Shown here: in pieces, positions 30,889 through 40,986 of the stretch
Layout: every line of letters begins with the position of its first letter
Numbering within the stretch: the stretch's first letter is position 1
Position numbers and translations under genes: made by a program
Origin: Podospora comata
Taxonomy: Eukaryota > Ascomycota > Sordariomycetes > Sordariales > Podosporaceae
Direction: 5' to 3'
DNA: 64,000 nt
Assembly (NCBI GenBank): GCA_017354895.1
Contig: CP071497.1
Coordinates: 1,674,001 to 1,738,000, forward strand
Notes under the pieces: generated by a model
Seen by the model: only the letters and a program-made list of their open reading frames with translations
Told to the model about the DNA's origin: nothing
The model's database searches: none

Positions 30889-33800
30889 ATGGCGTACAAC
30901 AGATACAGATATGGGCCACCGGTCCTCAAAAGCAGCGTCGACGTGCAACTGCAGTCTGCGTTTAGCGATGGGAACTGGTCCGCTGTCATTCGGCTTGCTG
31001 CAAAACGCTTTGCGACTTTCAAGGACCCTTATTATGAGGTACATGCCCTGACTGGCTACCAAGAAGCACATGATACTGAATATTCCATGCAGGCTATCAG
31101 AGTCTCTACTGAGGCCCAACTACAGGGCACTGCCGAGAAATGTGCCGTACTCGTCCACGTCGACGAGTTGGTCAGGAGCAAGAAGACCCCTGATATCGAC
31201 ACCCTCGACCTGTATGAGTGGGCCTGTCAGGACTTCATAGGTTATGAGATCGACTTTGCCGAGACATTTGGCCCTTTGAGAGCACGATGGGTCAAGGCAA
31301 ACGCCAGCAGTCCAATGGCCTCATCTTGTCTTCAGGGTTGTTTGGAACAATGGGATCTTGTCAGCGCTCAGCAGATTGCAGCGACCTTGGACAAGACCTA
31401 TGCCAACACGACTGACCGCCGGTACATGTTTTGGAACATCACTTTGACATTCCTCCTTTCAGTATGTATACTCGCCTATTAACAATGGTGTCGAGACGAG
31501 GAATTGACGTGTCCAGATTAGCCCACAGTGCACTGAAGCCAGTCGCAAGGTGTACAGCCTTTTGACAGTCAGACAGCTTCAGAAGGCAGCTGATATCACG
31601 GAAAATTCCGAGAAACTCGAAAAGACAGACAGAGGTCTTCTCACAGAAGAGGAGGTCTGCCTCTACTACCGCGTGTTATTGAGTCATGGCACCAAGGAGG
31701 AGTTTCTGACCCGCCTCAGAAGCCCCAAACTGGGTGCCATCAGTCAACTCAAACAGGGACACAAGCTTCTTTTCTGCGAGTGTCTCGATGCTTTGGAAAC
31801 TTGGGGTGAATGGGACACCATCTACGAGCTCTGCCGTGATGCTCTGAAGTTGGGTCTCGACGGTTCCACCACACCATTCTTCGTCTGCGATTTGAGGATA
31901 TGGAAGAGGTTTGTTGCTGCCGCCACCGAGGCAACGAATGCGGATGCGTCAGTGTTTCTTACCCGGCGGGGGTGTCAACATACTAACAGGTTTCTAGGGC
32001 TCTCGATGAAGTACAAGAAGTTCTCAAACAGTTCATCGAGCTCAAGGACAAAGCTACCCCCATGTACAAAAAGAACATCAGCCTGGCGCTGCTCGAAACG
32101 ACCTTCAGGTTGCCTTCAACCACGATCAACCCCGACCACGAAGAAACAGCTCTGTCGCCAAAGGTCGTTCAAATAGGGCTTTTCCTCGATCAGTATTACG
32201 AGAGATTTGCCGCTTTTGACGACGTCAAAGGCTATGTGGCTGAGCTGGGATATGAAGAGGCAAAGACATTCTTGGAGGATGTGTTGCCCAAGATTCCAGG
32301 CGAGGTATGCTTCTTCTGTTGGTCTGCATTCTGCAGATGCTAACGGGAGTCTCTCAAGAATCCCACCAAGGCTCAGCAGATCATCATCAAGGCCCTCGAA
32401 TGCAGGCTGCGCTACACTCTCACCACCTGCCCACAAACACTTTCTCCCCATCCAACCGTGGTGGAGGGAACAGACCAAGGAAAGCCCTTCCAATGCCGCG
32501 TTTGCTCCAACTTGGCCAAGAGCCCATGCGAAGGATGCTTGAGGAAGCTGATCATCGATGCCGCTGACGCACACAGACAAATAACTTCTGATAAGGAGCT
32601 CTTGGCTGCTATTCCAAAACTGGACCGAGACCCCCGACTTGATTTGGCCCTTGTGATGGGAAATTCTCTGCTCAAACTGTCGGGACTGCGGCCTGGGCTG
32701 CCGAATTTCGGTCAGTCGTTATGGCAGGATGTCCAGCCTGATATTTTGCTGCAGGCTGTTTTGCTTCTCGACACGCAGCTGAAAGTGACACCAAATGACA
32801 ATGGATTGCGGCTGTTGCTGGTGCAGTTTTACCTCCTTTTCGGCTGCGCCTCCTACGCACACCAGCTCTGGGCTCCCCTTGACGTCAAGCGGACGATTCA
32901 GGACGCCCTGAGCCCGTTGTTCTTTGATAGGATATCCAGCATCTCGCCAGGGTTGTTTCAGGGAACTCGGCCCCTGATGGAACCGCTGCGTGCTTATTAC
33001 ACGCAAAGTCTGCGGGATCCTAGCCCAGTGAGAATTTGGGATGCCTTTTCGTCTGGTAGCTACACGAGTATTCTTGACATGGCCGAGTATGACAAGAAGC
33101 TGCGCACCAGCTGCACTCTTGTGATGACACTGGTAGAGGAGAGGCGCGCCACCAGGCTTTTTGGTGGCAAGCTTGATATTGACATTGATGATCACATTCT
33201 CGCGAGTGAGTTTTCCCCGATCGATATGATGTACCATGTTTACTGACAGGTCCCCAGCCGATATCGTGGAGGACACCACCCTTGTTCACAAGACCGACTA
33301 CGGCTCCTTCCCCAGCCTTGAAAGTGCCAACGGGCCCCCGATTCAAGAGTTCATCCGCCTCGGCCCAGGTCCTTCTGTACGTCCCCATTCCCTTTTCTTC
33401 CACAACTTGTATGCTGACCATATCAGAACGAGCGCTCCCACCTCGCCTTCCTCGCGGAGCAATACCTCGACCTCCTCACCTACACCCCACCAAAAGATTA
33501 CAAACCCTCTAAAGCCCCCGAAGCCGCCGCCCGGGACAAGGCCTCTGCCCTCGAAACGCTCACCCGCATCAACACCTCCCTCACTGACCTCCTCCACAAG
33601 CCCAGCACCCCCAAACTCTTGACTCCTGCCGAAACAAACTACTACACCGCTTTATCTCTTCTCTCCGCCCTCGTCCTCACAGCCATCTCCCTCCCCAAAT
33701 CGGAAACCTCTGTTCCAAAGATCGTCTCTCAAACAACGCAACCCCTCAAAACAACCCTCACGACCCTCCGCACGGGGTTGTTATCGCCCAAGTCGACCGT

Positions 33801-34245
33801 TCCCACCACAACCCAGCAGGCGATCTCCTCGCTCTGTGACATGCCCTCTTTTGCCTCGGTACGTGATGTCGCTTTTGCTGTCAAGCTCTCCGCGGCGTTT
33901 GTCCTCTCCCACCACGAGAAGGAGACAGCAAGGGACAAGTCTGGCAAGTCGGGGCTGCACAAGGAAGTTGTCGCTGAGATGAAGGCTTTGGAGTCGGCGG
34001 CGGCAAAGACGCTGGGGGAGGCCAAGGGTCATGTTGGGGTGCTGAAGGGGGTGATGAATGAGAGTGGGTGGTTGGATAAGTTGTTGGATGTTGTTTTGGG
34101 GGGGGAGGACAGGGAGGTGGGGGAGTTGACAGAGAAAGTGAGCGAGATTGTGGAGGGGAGGGGAGGGGCCGAGGAGTGGGCTGGGAAGGTGGTTGATGGC
34201 TGGAGGGAGGGGGTGAAGGGGTGGGGGATGGTGAAGTTTGAGTAA
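30889..34245 (+). CDS. NatB N-terminal acetyltransferase auxiliary subunit (NAA25/Mdm20)
   Basis: Model: join(30889..31038, 31093..31461, 31517..31947, 31998..32304, 32359..33205, 33258..33376, 33427..34245), 1013 aa, with six introns of 50-55 nt, all GT...AG and phase-consistent. NAA25/Mdm20 is the ribosome-anchoring subunit of NatB, which acetylates Met-Asp/Glu/Asn/Gln N-termini and affects actin and mitochondrial inheritance. The N-terminus is MAYNRYRYGPPVLKSSVDVQ. Helical TPR-like repeats follow (AIRVSTEAQLQGTAEKCAVL, TLTFLLSISPQCTEASRK, YRVLLSHGTKEEFLTRL), then a CRVC...CEGCLRK zinc-like pair around residues 540-560, and the NatB-family core (DILLQAVLLLDTQLK, FYLLFGCASYAHQLW). The C-terminal 90 residues use many GGG/GTG codons on a G-rich coding strand. 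Confidence 0.85.
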
Positions 34246-34461
34246 GGTAGTGAGTGTCATTTGCAAAGAGCTCCATATGCTTGAGAATGTTTCCTTGTGA
34301 TCCAATCCGGCTATGCAATAAAAATAAACAGAGAAACCGAACTAAGGTGAAATAAATAGGTATCATATGCCAAGCAATCCCCCCTAAGAAGCAAAACCCC
34401 CTCTTCCCCCTCTTATCATCTTTCCTCCGTCTCCCACAACTCCCCCCCAATCCTGCAGACT

Positions 34462-35067
34462 TTAAAAACTCCCACTCCCCCTCCTCTTAGCCCTCTCCCT
34501 AGCAGCCCTAGCCAAAACCCCCTGCTGCTCCTCGCCCAACGTAACCCAAGTCCAAAACCAAGCCATCGTCTCGACAAAAACAAACGTGAAAAACACCCTG
34601 TTTTTCAAGGCATCACCCCCCCAGCCAGAGGGGACATACCCCGGGTTATTGTTCAGCGCTTGATGCATATTGGGGTGGTTGACAAAGCGACTTTTGGCGG
34701 ACTCGTCGTGGTGGTAGAAGATGGGGGAGGAAGGCGAGAAGAAGAAGGAGTAGATTGAGAGGGAGAAGCAGATTGAGACTCGGAGGGGGGCTTGGGTGCC
34801 CCAGTGGGTGATGAGGGAGATTTCGTCTGGGTAGGAGAGGGTGGCTAAGTCGGAAATGGCGAGGAAGGCGAGGAGGAAGGATAAAAAGGCGAGGGCGGGG
34901 GAGGGGACGTCGAAGGATCGGGAGGGGGGGAGGGCGAGGGAGTCGCCCAGGAGGGAGACGATGCTTTGGTCGGAGATGGCGGTTGGGTTGGTCAGGAAGA
35001 GGAAGGAGAGGGTCAAGTGGAAGAGGGAGAGGGAGGTGAGGATCGTGCGGGAGGATATTAGGGCCAT
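34462..35067 (-). CDS. ILM1: ILM1-family membrane protein
   Basis: Single exon, 201 aa, starting MALISSRTILTSLSLFHLTL. It matches the Increased-loss-of-mitochondrial-DNA protein 1 family: an N-terminal transmembrane segment ending at LTNPTAISDQSIVSLLGDSL, two further hydrophobic segments (ALAFLSFLLAFLAISDLAT and the RVSICFSLSIYSFFFSP region), a variable loop, and a last segment (VFFTFVFVETMAWFWTWVTL) before a basic tail. Yeast ILM1 is an ER-membrane protein whose loss destabilises mitochondrial DNA; its biochemical role is unclear. It is convergent with NAA25, with 216 bp between the stop codons. Confidence 0.8.
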   Translation of the reverse strand: MALISSRTILTSLSLFHLTLSFLFLTNPTAISDQSIVSLLGDSLALPPSRSFDVPSPALAFLSFLLAFLAISDLATLSYPDEISLITHWGTQAPLRVSICFSLSIYSFFFSPSSPIFYHHDESAKSRFVNHPNMHQALNNNPGYVPSGWGGDALKNRVFFTFVFVETMAWFWTWVTLGEEQQGVLARAARERAKRRGSGSF

Positions 35068-35727
35068 GGTTGAGGCCGGCTTTGAAAGGCTAGCTTTGGC
35101 GTTGGGGCCAGATGATTTGGACGACGGGCGATGGGGGGGAGGTTTGGTAGTTTTGATGCTGGGTGTGCATTCAGTTGTGGCCAGATGCTCAGTCGTCAGA
35201 GAGTGCTGGGTTCGCGGGATTCAGCTCTCCCTCAGGTCGGTTGGTCTGTGTCGTGTGAGACACCAGGATGTCGTGTGGTTTGCTGGTGGGCGAGCTTCAG
35301 CTTCGTGTCGGTTCCGTCACAGTCCAAAAGGGGCACAATTACAAGCCTTATCGGCAAGCTATCCTCCCGATAAGCGAGGGTCAGTGACTGGACATGTTCT
35401 CGAATAAATATGGGGCCACGGGATCTGTCAAGCCACATTTATGCTTAAACGTTCTAAGTGTGGCTTGGGGCACCCGGGGCTTGGCACTGCAACCCCTTTG
35501 GGCAAGAGGAGCAGGGATCCCACGATCGCGGGGTCCATATTGCTGTCTCTCACGGCCTTGTATGAACTGAATCCCGTCAGATGGGACATTCGTGAGTTAT
35601 CTATTTCAAGATTTAACTCATTTAAGAAAGCCAACGGGGTAGTGTTGAAGAACAATTGTTACTATCCGAACAAAATCCCAAAAAAACACCACCTTCACCC
35701 ACCATCTCATCAACCACCGCCACAACC
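35068..35727. other. Divergent intergenic region, ILM1 / GGTase-I beta
   Basis: 660 bp between head-to-head genes. It should hold both promoters. No gene or RNA was recognised. Confidence 0.5.
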
Positions 35728-35907
35728 ATGACAGCAGACGACCCCCCTAACCCCGAGCCGACGCTCGACATTGACAGACACCTAAAATACTGGAAGATGT
35801 GCCTCCAGTCCCCTCTCCCCCATCACTACCTCTCCAACGAAGGAAACCGCATGGCCCTGGCCTACTTCATCATCAACTCTATCGCCATACTCACACCTCA
35901 TGCTAAT

Positions 35908-35995
<88 letters not shown>

Positions 35996-37267
35996 CTGAT
36001 AACAACCTCATCACTCCGCAGGACCGGAGAAAGCTCCGAAAATGGGTCCTCTCCCATCAGCACCCAGGAGGTGGCTTCTCCCCTGCCTCGTCACTTGTCT
36101 ACCCCCTTCACGGTTATGAGCAGTCGGAGCCAGAAACAGGATCTCAACCGGCAGAAGCAGCCGGAATGGCCAATGCGCCTGGGACTTTATTTGCACTGCA
36201 GCTACTGGCGCTGTTGGCAGATGAGGATGATCCAGAGAGGGCATTCGACGGGGTCGACAGAGCACAAACACTCCGCTGGTTACGGAGGCTGCAGAGAAAG
36301 GACGGGAGTTTCGGGGAGGTGTTGAGGTTGCTGCCTGGTCAGGGGTGGTTCATCGGGGGGGGGTACGACATGCGGTATTGCTACATCGCCGCGTCGATAC
36401 GGTGGATGTTGAGGGGGGATGTCGAGGAGGGTGAGCCAGGGTGGGTGGAGGATATTGACAAGGAGAGGTTGACGAGTTATATCCTCAGCAGTCAGGTGAG
36501 GTGTTCTCTGTTTCTTACCTCACTTCCATCGCTGACTGACAATCTGGCAGACATACGACGGCGGCTTCGCAGGCAGCTCACAGGAAGAACCCCATGCGGG
36601 ATATGCCTACTGCGCCATCTCTGCGCTTTCCCTCCTCGACCGCCCGTTTCAAACAACCAGCCAACCACCCCCTCCCTCCCCGTCACTCTCCCGCATCCGT
36701 GACCTCCCCGCCTTAATCCACTGGCTCACCTCCCGCCAATTCATCTACCTCGAACACCCACCCCCTGTTCCAGAACAAGAAGAAGAAGAAGACCCAGTCA
36801 ACTTCCTCCTCCCCCCTCTCACATCCCTTTCTCTCTCTCAACCCCTCATAGCCTCCAACGGCCGCACAAACAAAGTAGCCGACACGTGTTACACCTGGTG
36901 GGTCGTAGCAGCGCTATCCAACCTCTGCCAGTTGCAGCTACTCGGCGACTGGGCACCAGCGAGACGGTTCCTGCTGGAGAAGATGGCGCATCGGATAGGT
37001 GGGTTTAGTAAATACCCTGGTGGACCACCGGACGTGTACCACAGCTGTTTTGGGCTGACGGTCATGTCTTTGATGGGGGAGCCGGGATTGCAGAAGTTGG
37101 ATGGGGGGTTGGCAGTGCCGGTTGTGACGGTGGGGGTTATTGAACAGGCGAGGGGGGAGTTGTTGAGAAGGGCGAGGGGGGAGGGGAAGGGGAAGGGGGT
37201 GGTGGAATTGGGGTTGAGGATGAGGGGGGGGACGACGAGGCCGGGGTGGTTGAGGGGGGTTAATTAG
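35728..37267 (+). CDS. CDC43: Geranylgeranyltransferase type I beta subunit
   Basis: Model: join(35728..36495, 36551..37267), 494 aa, with one 55-nt intron (GTGAGG...GGCAG). The enzyme attaches geranylgeranyl groups to C-terminal CaaX cysteines of Rho/Cdc42-type GTPases in the cytosol. The prenyltransferase beta-subunit repeats are visible: KLRKWVLSHQHPGGGFS, LRRLQRKDGSFG, MRYCYIAASIRWML, TYDGGFAGSSQEEPHAGYAY, NKVADTCYTWWVVAAL and IGGFSKYPGGPPDVYHSCFG. Zinc-binding candidates lie in the VADTCYTWW and YHSCFG motifs. ATG 35728 is the first ATG of the frame. Residues 60-89 are 30 consecutive Asn, inserted between helix 1 and the first repeat. The coding strand turns G-rich in the last 200 nt. 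The alternative, the farnesyltransferase beta subunit, is less likely given the motif wording. Confidence 0.88.
35905..35994 (+). repeat. AAC microsatellite encoding 30 Asn
   Basis: One AAT followed by 29 perfect AAC triplets, in frame inside the GGTase-I beta coding sequence. The perfection implies recent expansion and likely length polymorphism. Confidence 0.95.
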
Positions 37268-37514
37268 GGGTGTTATCCTACAAAGGGTGATGAGGACTTC
37301 TGGATGGGTTGGTTAGTGTACCATATATACTTAATATTGGGAGTGTTCGGAACAGAGGTGTGTAATTGTGAGATCATTGGGACGCATCTTGGCATTTTTG
37401 CTGTCGATACCGCAACTTGGGTGCCTTTCTCATATCCGCAAAATAAAATAAAATAAAATTAAGATCTTAAGTGTGAATTTAGGGGACATTCGGGAGAAAC
37501 TTGGCTAAAAGTAT

Positions 37515-37520
37515 AAAAAA
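37515..37520 (-). terminator. Pol III terminator of the tRNA
   Basis: Six T residues on the minus strand lie nine bases beyond the tRNA 3' end, as expected for RNA polymerase III termination. Confidence 0.8.
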
Positions 37521-37529
37521 TATGTTGTG

Positions 37530-37619
37530 TCCCCTCGACCGGAATCGAGCCGGTGACCTTTCGGTATCGATAAATTGCATTTACAGCCGAACGTGATAGC
37601 CAACTACACCACAAGGGGA
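37530..37619 (-). tRNA. tRNA-Tyr (GTA) with a 15-nt intron
   Basis: A full cloverleaf folds on the minus strand: acceptor arm TCCCCTT/GAGGGGA, D arm GGTGTAGTTGGCTATCAC, anticodon stem TTCGG/CCGAA, T stem ACCGG/CCGGT. The anticodon loop reads C-T-GTA-A, then a 15-nt intron (37566-37580) after position 37, then A38. Eukaryotic tRNA-Tyr genes nearly always carry an intron here. The anticodon is at 37582-37584. Oddities: the acceptor begins T1:A72 rather than the usual C1:G72 of tRNA-Tyr, and the T loop starts CTCGA instead of TTCGA. CCA is not encoded. It could be a diverged or little-used copy. Confidence 0.8.
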
Positions 37620-37802
37620 TTTGATTTGATGGTTGCAAGCAGCAGAATGCGCACTTATGGTGATGTGGGGAATATGCGGGATTTTTGTGTTGATCCACGC
37701 CTGGGCAAACACTTCCAGTCAAACATATCAGATGATACTTTGATACAAATCCAACGGCTCTTTATATTTTATCTCACCAAATCATATATATCACCATCCA
37801 AT

Positions 37803-39092
37803 TCACAAATCCCCCCCTTCCTCCTCCTTCTCCTCCTCATTCTCCTCCCCCTCACCCAACACATGCAAAATCAACTTCCTATACCCCTCCACCGCCTCCT
37901 CCAGGTCCCCCACCCTCAACCCTTCATCATCCCCATGCGCAACAAGTATACTCCCTGGCCCATAGAGATAACTCGTATGCCCCCCCTCCAAATTCGGAAC
38001 ATCAGTCCCATAACTCGCAACCATAGTCTCGAACCCGTCAACTTCACACTTGCACTTGACCGGTCCATACCCGCCAAACCACTCTGAACTGAGCGCATCA
38101 CCGTCTGTCTCCTTGAGAATGTGCTCAATCTTGGCGATAACATCCTTATGTCCCTCCTTTTGACTTCCCGATGCCACCCGAACAGCAAGTCTAGCGCTCG
38201 CCGACTTGGGTATCACATTCGCTGCCACCCCCCCCTCCAGAACCCCGATATTAACTGTCGTGTTGCCGTACCTCTCGCTCGAACCAAGGTCAGTGTTGAG
38301 GATAGTGTGCAAACTACGAATCAGCACCTCATTGGCAGATTTGCCTAGCTGTGGGTAGCCTGAATGACCAGCCTTTCCTCGGGAGCGAACAATCCCATTG
38401 GTAATCCCCTTGTGGCCGCACGCAAGTTTGTTCTCTGTAGGTTCGCCAAATATGGCAGAGGTAAAGCGGTACTGCTTTTCGTCGCTGCTGCTGCCAAAGA
38501 GAGAAACCTTGCTGCTGCTGCGGGAGCGGCGGGAGAACTCCTTCATGCCGAGGCCGGAAGTTTCTTCGCCAACTACGAAGAGGAGCATCACGTCGGATGG
38601 GGAGATGGATTCCGAGGAGAGGAGGGTGGATAAAGCGATGAGCTGCGCCGCAAGAGAGGCTTTCGCATCGACGGAACCGCGGCCGGAGATGAGGGTGTCT
38701 GGGGTAATTGGCCCTGACGGTGTGGTTTTGTAGGGAATGTATGGTGGGACGACATCGATGTGGGATGTGATGAGGAGCTTGAACTCGGCGGTGCTGGGCT
38801 TCTTAGCTGTGGGCCAAGCCAGGACGTTGCATCTCGCATTCGAGCCTGTGTTTAACCCAGCTGGAATAGGTTGAAGCTCGACAGAGTAGTTTTTCTTGCC
38901 GAGATATTCCTGAAGGAACAGAGCGGCGTCCTCCTCGGTGCCACTGAGCGAGGGTATCTCAACGAGGTTCTTGTGAAGGGCGAGGAGGTCATGGCGGTAG
39001 AACGGGCTGTCGGCGTGCGGCGTAGGGGTCGCATGTGCTGCTGGTGGGTACAATGCGCTGCATAGCAGCAGTGCCTGTGAGATCCGCTTCAT
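37803..39092 (-). CDS. Secreted M20-family metallopeptidase (carboxypeptidase-like)
   Basis: Single exon, 429 aa. The open frame begins at a TTG, so the first true ATG (MKRISQALLL) is used. It starts a clear signal peptide ending near AAHATPTPH. M20 peptidases use a di-zinc centre: visible ligands and catalytic residues are His111 in TSHIDVVP, Asp142 in GRGSVDAKASL, the Glu pair in VVGEETSGLGM and a C-terminal metal His near YGPGSILVAHGDDEG. The dimerisation-domain motif GKAGHSGYPQLGKSAN is present. It resembles fungal secreted carboxypeptidase/ArgE-DapE-like enzymes acting on extracellular peptides. The C-terminus is Glu-rich (EGEENEEEKEEEGGDL). It follows MRI1 on the same strand with a gap of about 250 bp. 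Confidence 0.87.
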   Translation of the reverse strand: MKRISQALLLCSALYPPAAHATPTPHADSPFYRHDLLALHKNLVEIPSLSGTEEDAALFLQEYLGKKNYSVELQPIPAGLNTGSNARCNVLAWPTAKKPSTAEFKLLITSHIDVVPPYIPYKTTPSGPITPDTLISGRGSVDAKASLAAQLIALSTLLSSESISPSDVMLLFVVGEETSGLGMKEFSRRSRSSSKVSLFGSSSDEKQYRFTSAIFGEPTENKLACGHKGITNGIVRSRGKAGHSGYPQLGKSANEVLIRSLHTILNTDLGSSERYGNTTVNIGVLEGGVAANVIPKSASARLAVRVASGSQKEGHKDVIAKIEHILKETDGDALSSEWFGGYGPVKCKCEVDGFETMVASYGTDVPNLEGGHTSYLYGPGSILVAHGDDEGLRVGDLEEAVEGYRKLILHVLGEGEENEEEKEEEGGDL

Positions 39093-39340
39093 TTTTGAGT
39101 TTTGCACCAACTCTCTGCCACCCCAAGACCGTTGATGAAAGGTGAAAGATGCAACGTCTCGGTCGAGTTCATAGCGCTGATGAGGTCATCCCTTTCAGTG
39201 GGTCCAAAAACATGCACAAATCGCCAATGCAGGGGCTGTGGGGCGCTGCATGACTTGTGCGCTTTACACAGCATCATCTCATCTTCAAGCTTCGAGAAAA
39301 CAAACATGTTCAACATCTCATTTCGTATTCAGCTCGATCC

Positions 39341-40579
39341 TCATAGCTGACGAGCAGCAACAGAGGCCAACCGCTCGGGCAACACTTGGCTAAAGTCAAA
39401 CTTGCCGTCCGCACCCTTCACCACGGTTCCCCGCTCAGTGACAATGGCATCGATCAGCTCATGGGGAGTCACATCGAAAGCTGGGTTCCAGACCCCAATT
39501 CTCTGATCAGCAATCGCGACTCTCGCAGTCTTGCTGGTATCGACGGTTCCGTCATCGTTGACAATGGCACCGCTGATTTGTGTCAGCTCTTCACGCTTGC
39601 GCTCCTCGATCTCGATAGCGCTTCCGTTCTCCGTCTCAAGGTCGATGCTGGTTGTTGGCGCAGCGACAACAAACTTGACACCGTGGTGACGAGCCAGGAC
39701 AGCCAGCTGATAGGTACCAATCTTGTTGGCAGTATCTCCGTTGCGGACAACGCGGTCAGCGCCGACAATGACGGCGCCAATGTTCATGCGCTCACGGTGG
39801 AGGTTGAAGAGAGCACCAGCCATGCTGTCGGTGATCAGGGTGGAGGGGATGCCCTCGAAGACGAGCTCGAAGGAAGTAAGACGACTGCCTTGGTTGTAAG
39901 GACGAGTCTCGGTGCAGTAGGCGTGCTTGAGAAGACCCTCGGAGTGAAGAGTGCGGATGATGCCAAGGGCAGTGCCGTGGCCCGAGGTTGCGAGGGAACC
40001 GGTGTTGCAGTGCGTGAGAACGGAGATGGGCTTTTCAGAAGAGGCATTGTACTGCTGTTGTAACCAGGCGGCACCATGAGAGCCGATAGAGGTGTTGTTG
40101 TGGAGGTCCTTGGCGAGAATCTCCTCGGCCGTCTGGATGTAGGTGTTCAAGATGGCCTCCTTGGCCTCAGGGTGCGCCAAACCCTCGAGGTTGGCGGCTC
40201 TAGTGGCCAGCTTGAGAAGTGTGATGGCGTTGGAGAGATCAACAGCCGTTGGCCTGCTCTCCTTGAGGTAGTCAAGTCTCTTTTCGATATGCGCAATGAC
40301 CTCTTCGGGCTCAGTGGCAGCTGGTGACGCATGTTAGCGATGTCTTGATTCGGGGGCAGTGGCAAACTTACTGCAGTCGCCGTTGTGCAACTCAACCGCA
40401 TGGGCCAAAGCAGCGACGATGGCAATAGCGGGGGCACCTCTCACTCTCATGGAGCGGATGCAGTCAAAAGCCTCTTTGGCAGTTGACACCTCATCGTAGT
40501 GGTTCTCATGGGGCAGTCTGAGCTGGTCAAGGACTAACAGCTTGCCCCGCGAATACTTGATAGCTTGAAGGGTGGCCAT
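39341..40579 (-). CDS. MRI1: Methylthioribose-1-phosphate isomerase
   Basis: Model: complement(join(39341..40320, 40372..40579)), 395 aa, with one 51-nt intron (GTAAGT...CACCAG). It converts 5-methylthioribose-1-phosphate to the ribulose isomer in methionine salvage, in the cytosol. It belongs to the eIF2B-alpha-like fold, and these motifs separate it from eIF2[36 protein letters not shown] with the presumed catalytic Cys, and [20 protein letters not shown] with the catalytic Asp. The C-terminus [19 protein letters not shown] is typical. The start at 40579 gives [20 protein letters not shown], as in homologues. It is head to head with TRS130. Confidence 0.95.
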
Positions 40580-40986
40580 TTTGTAGATGCGTTTCGAGGT
40601 CTTTAAAGACACAAAATTTGCTGTCAAAAGTGACCAGCCGTTTTTGAAGATTGTCAAAAGTTCCCCTAGATTTTTACACAGGGAATCTGCCTGCTCTTGA
40701 GCCTGAAATAGAAAATATCTCTCGGGGGTGCAAGCGGCCGGGACTGTCATCAGATGCCCCGCCACTGCGCAAAAGTTTTGGTGGGGCAATTTCTGGAAAT
40801 CCAAGGTGACGGAGGTGTGCTGCATCGCCAAGAAGCGGTGAGAGCTCCATGGCCATGCATTGACGTGCCACACCCTGCATCTCAGGGGATTCTGCCACCG
40901 CATGGCCTGGCCAGGAGCTGTCCTTCTCTCTAGAATTCCAACGCACTTCGACTAGGGCATGTCATAGAGGCCTAGAGCTGTCCAGC
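40580..40986. promoter_or_regulatory. Shared divergent promoter, MRI1 / TRS130
   Basis: The 407 bp between the two start codons contain no gene and must serve both. No individual factor sites are claimed. Confidence 0.6.

Noticed and set aside
37441-37460. AAATA pentamer run as a functional element
   Set aside because: Simple AT microsatellite of four copies downstream of the GGTase-I beta gene; no sign of function.
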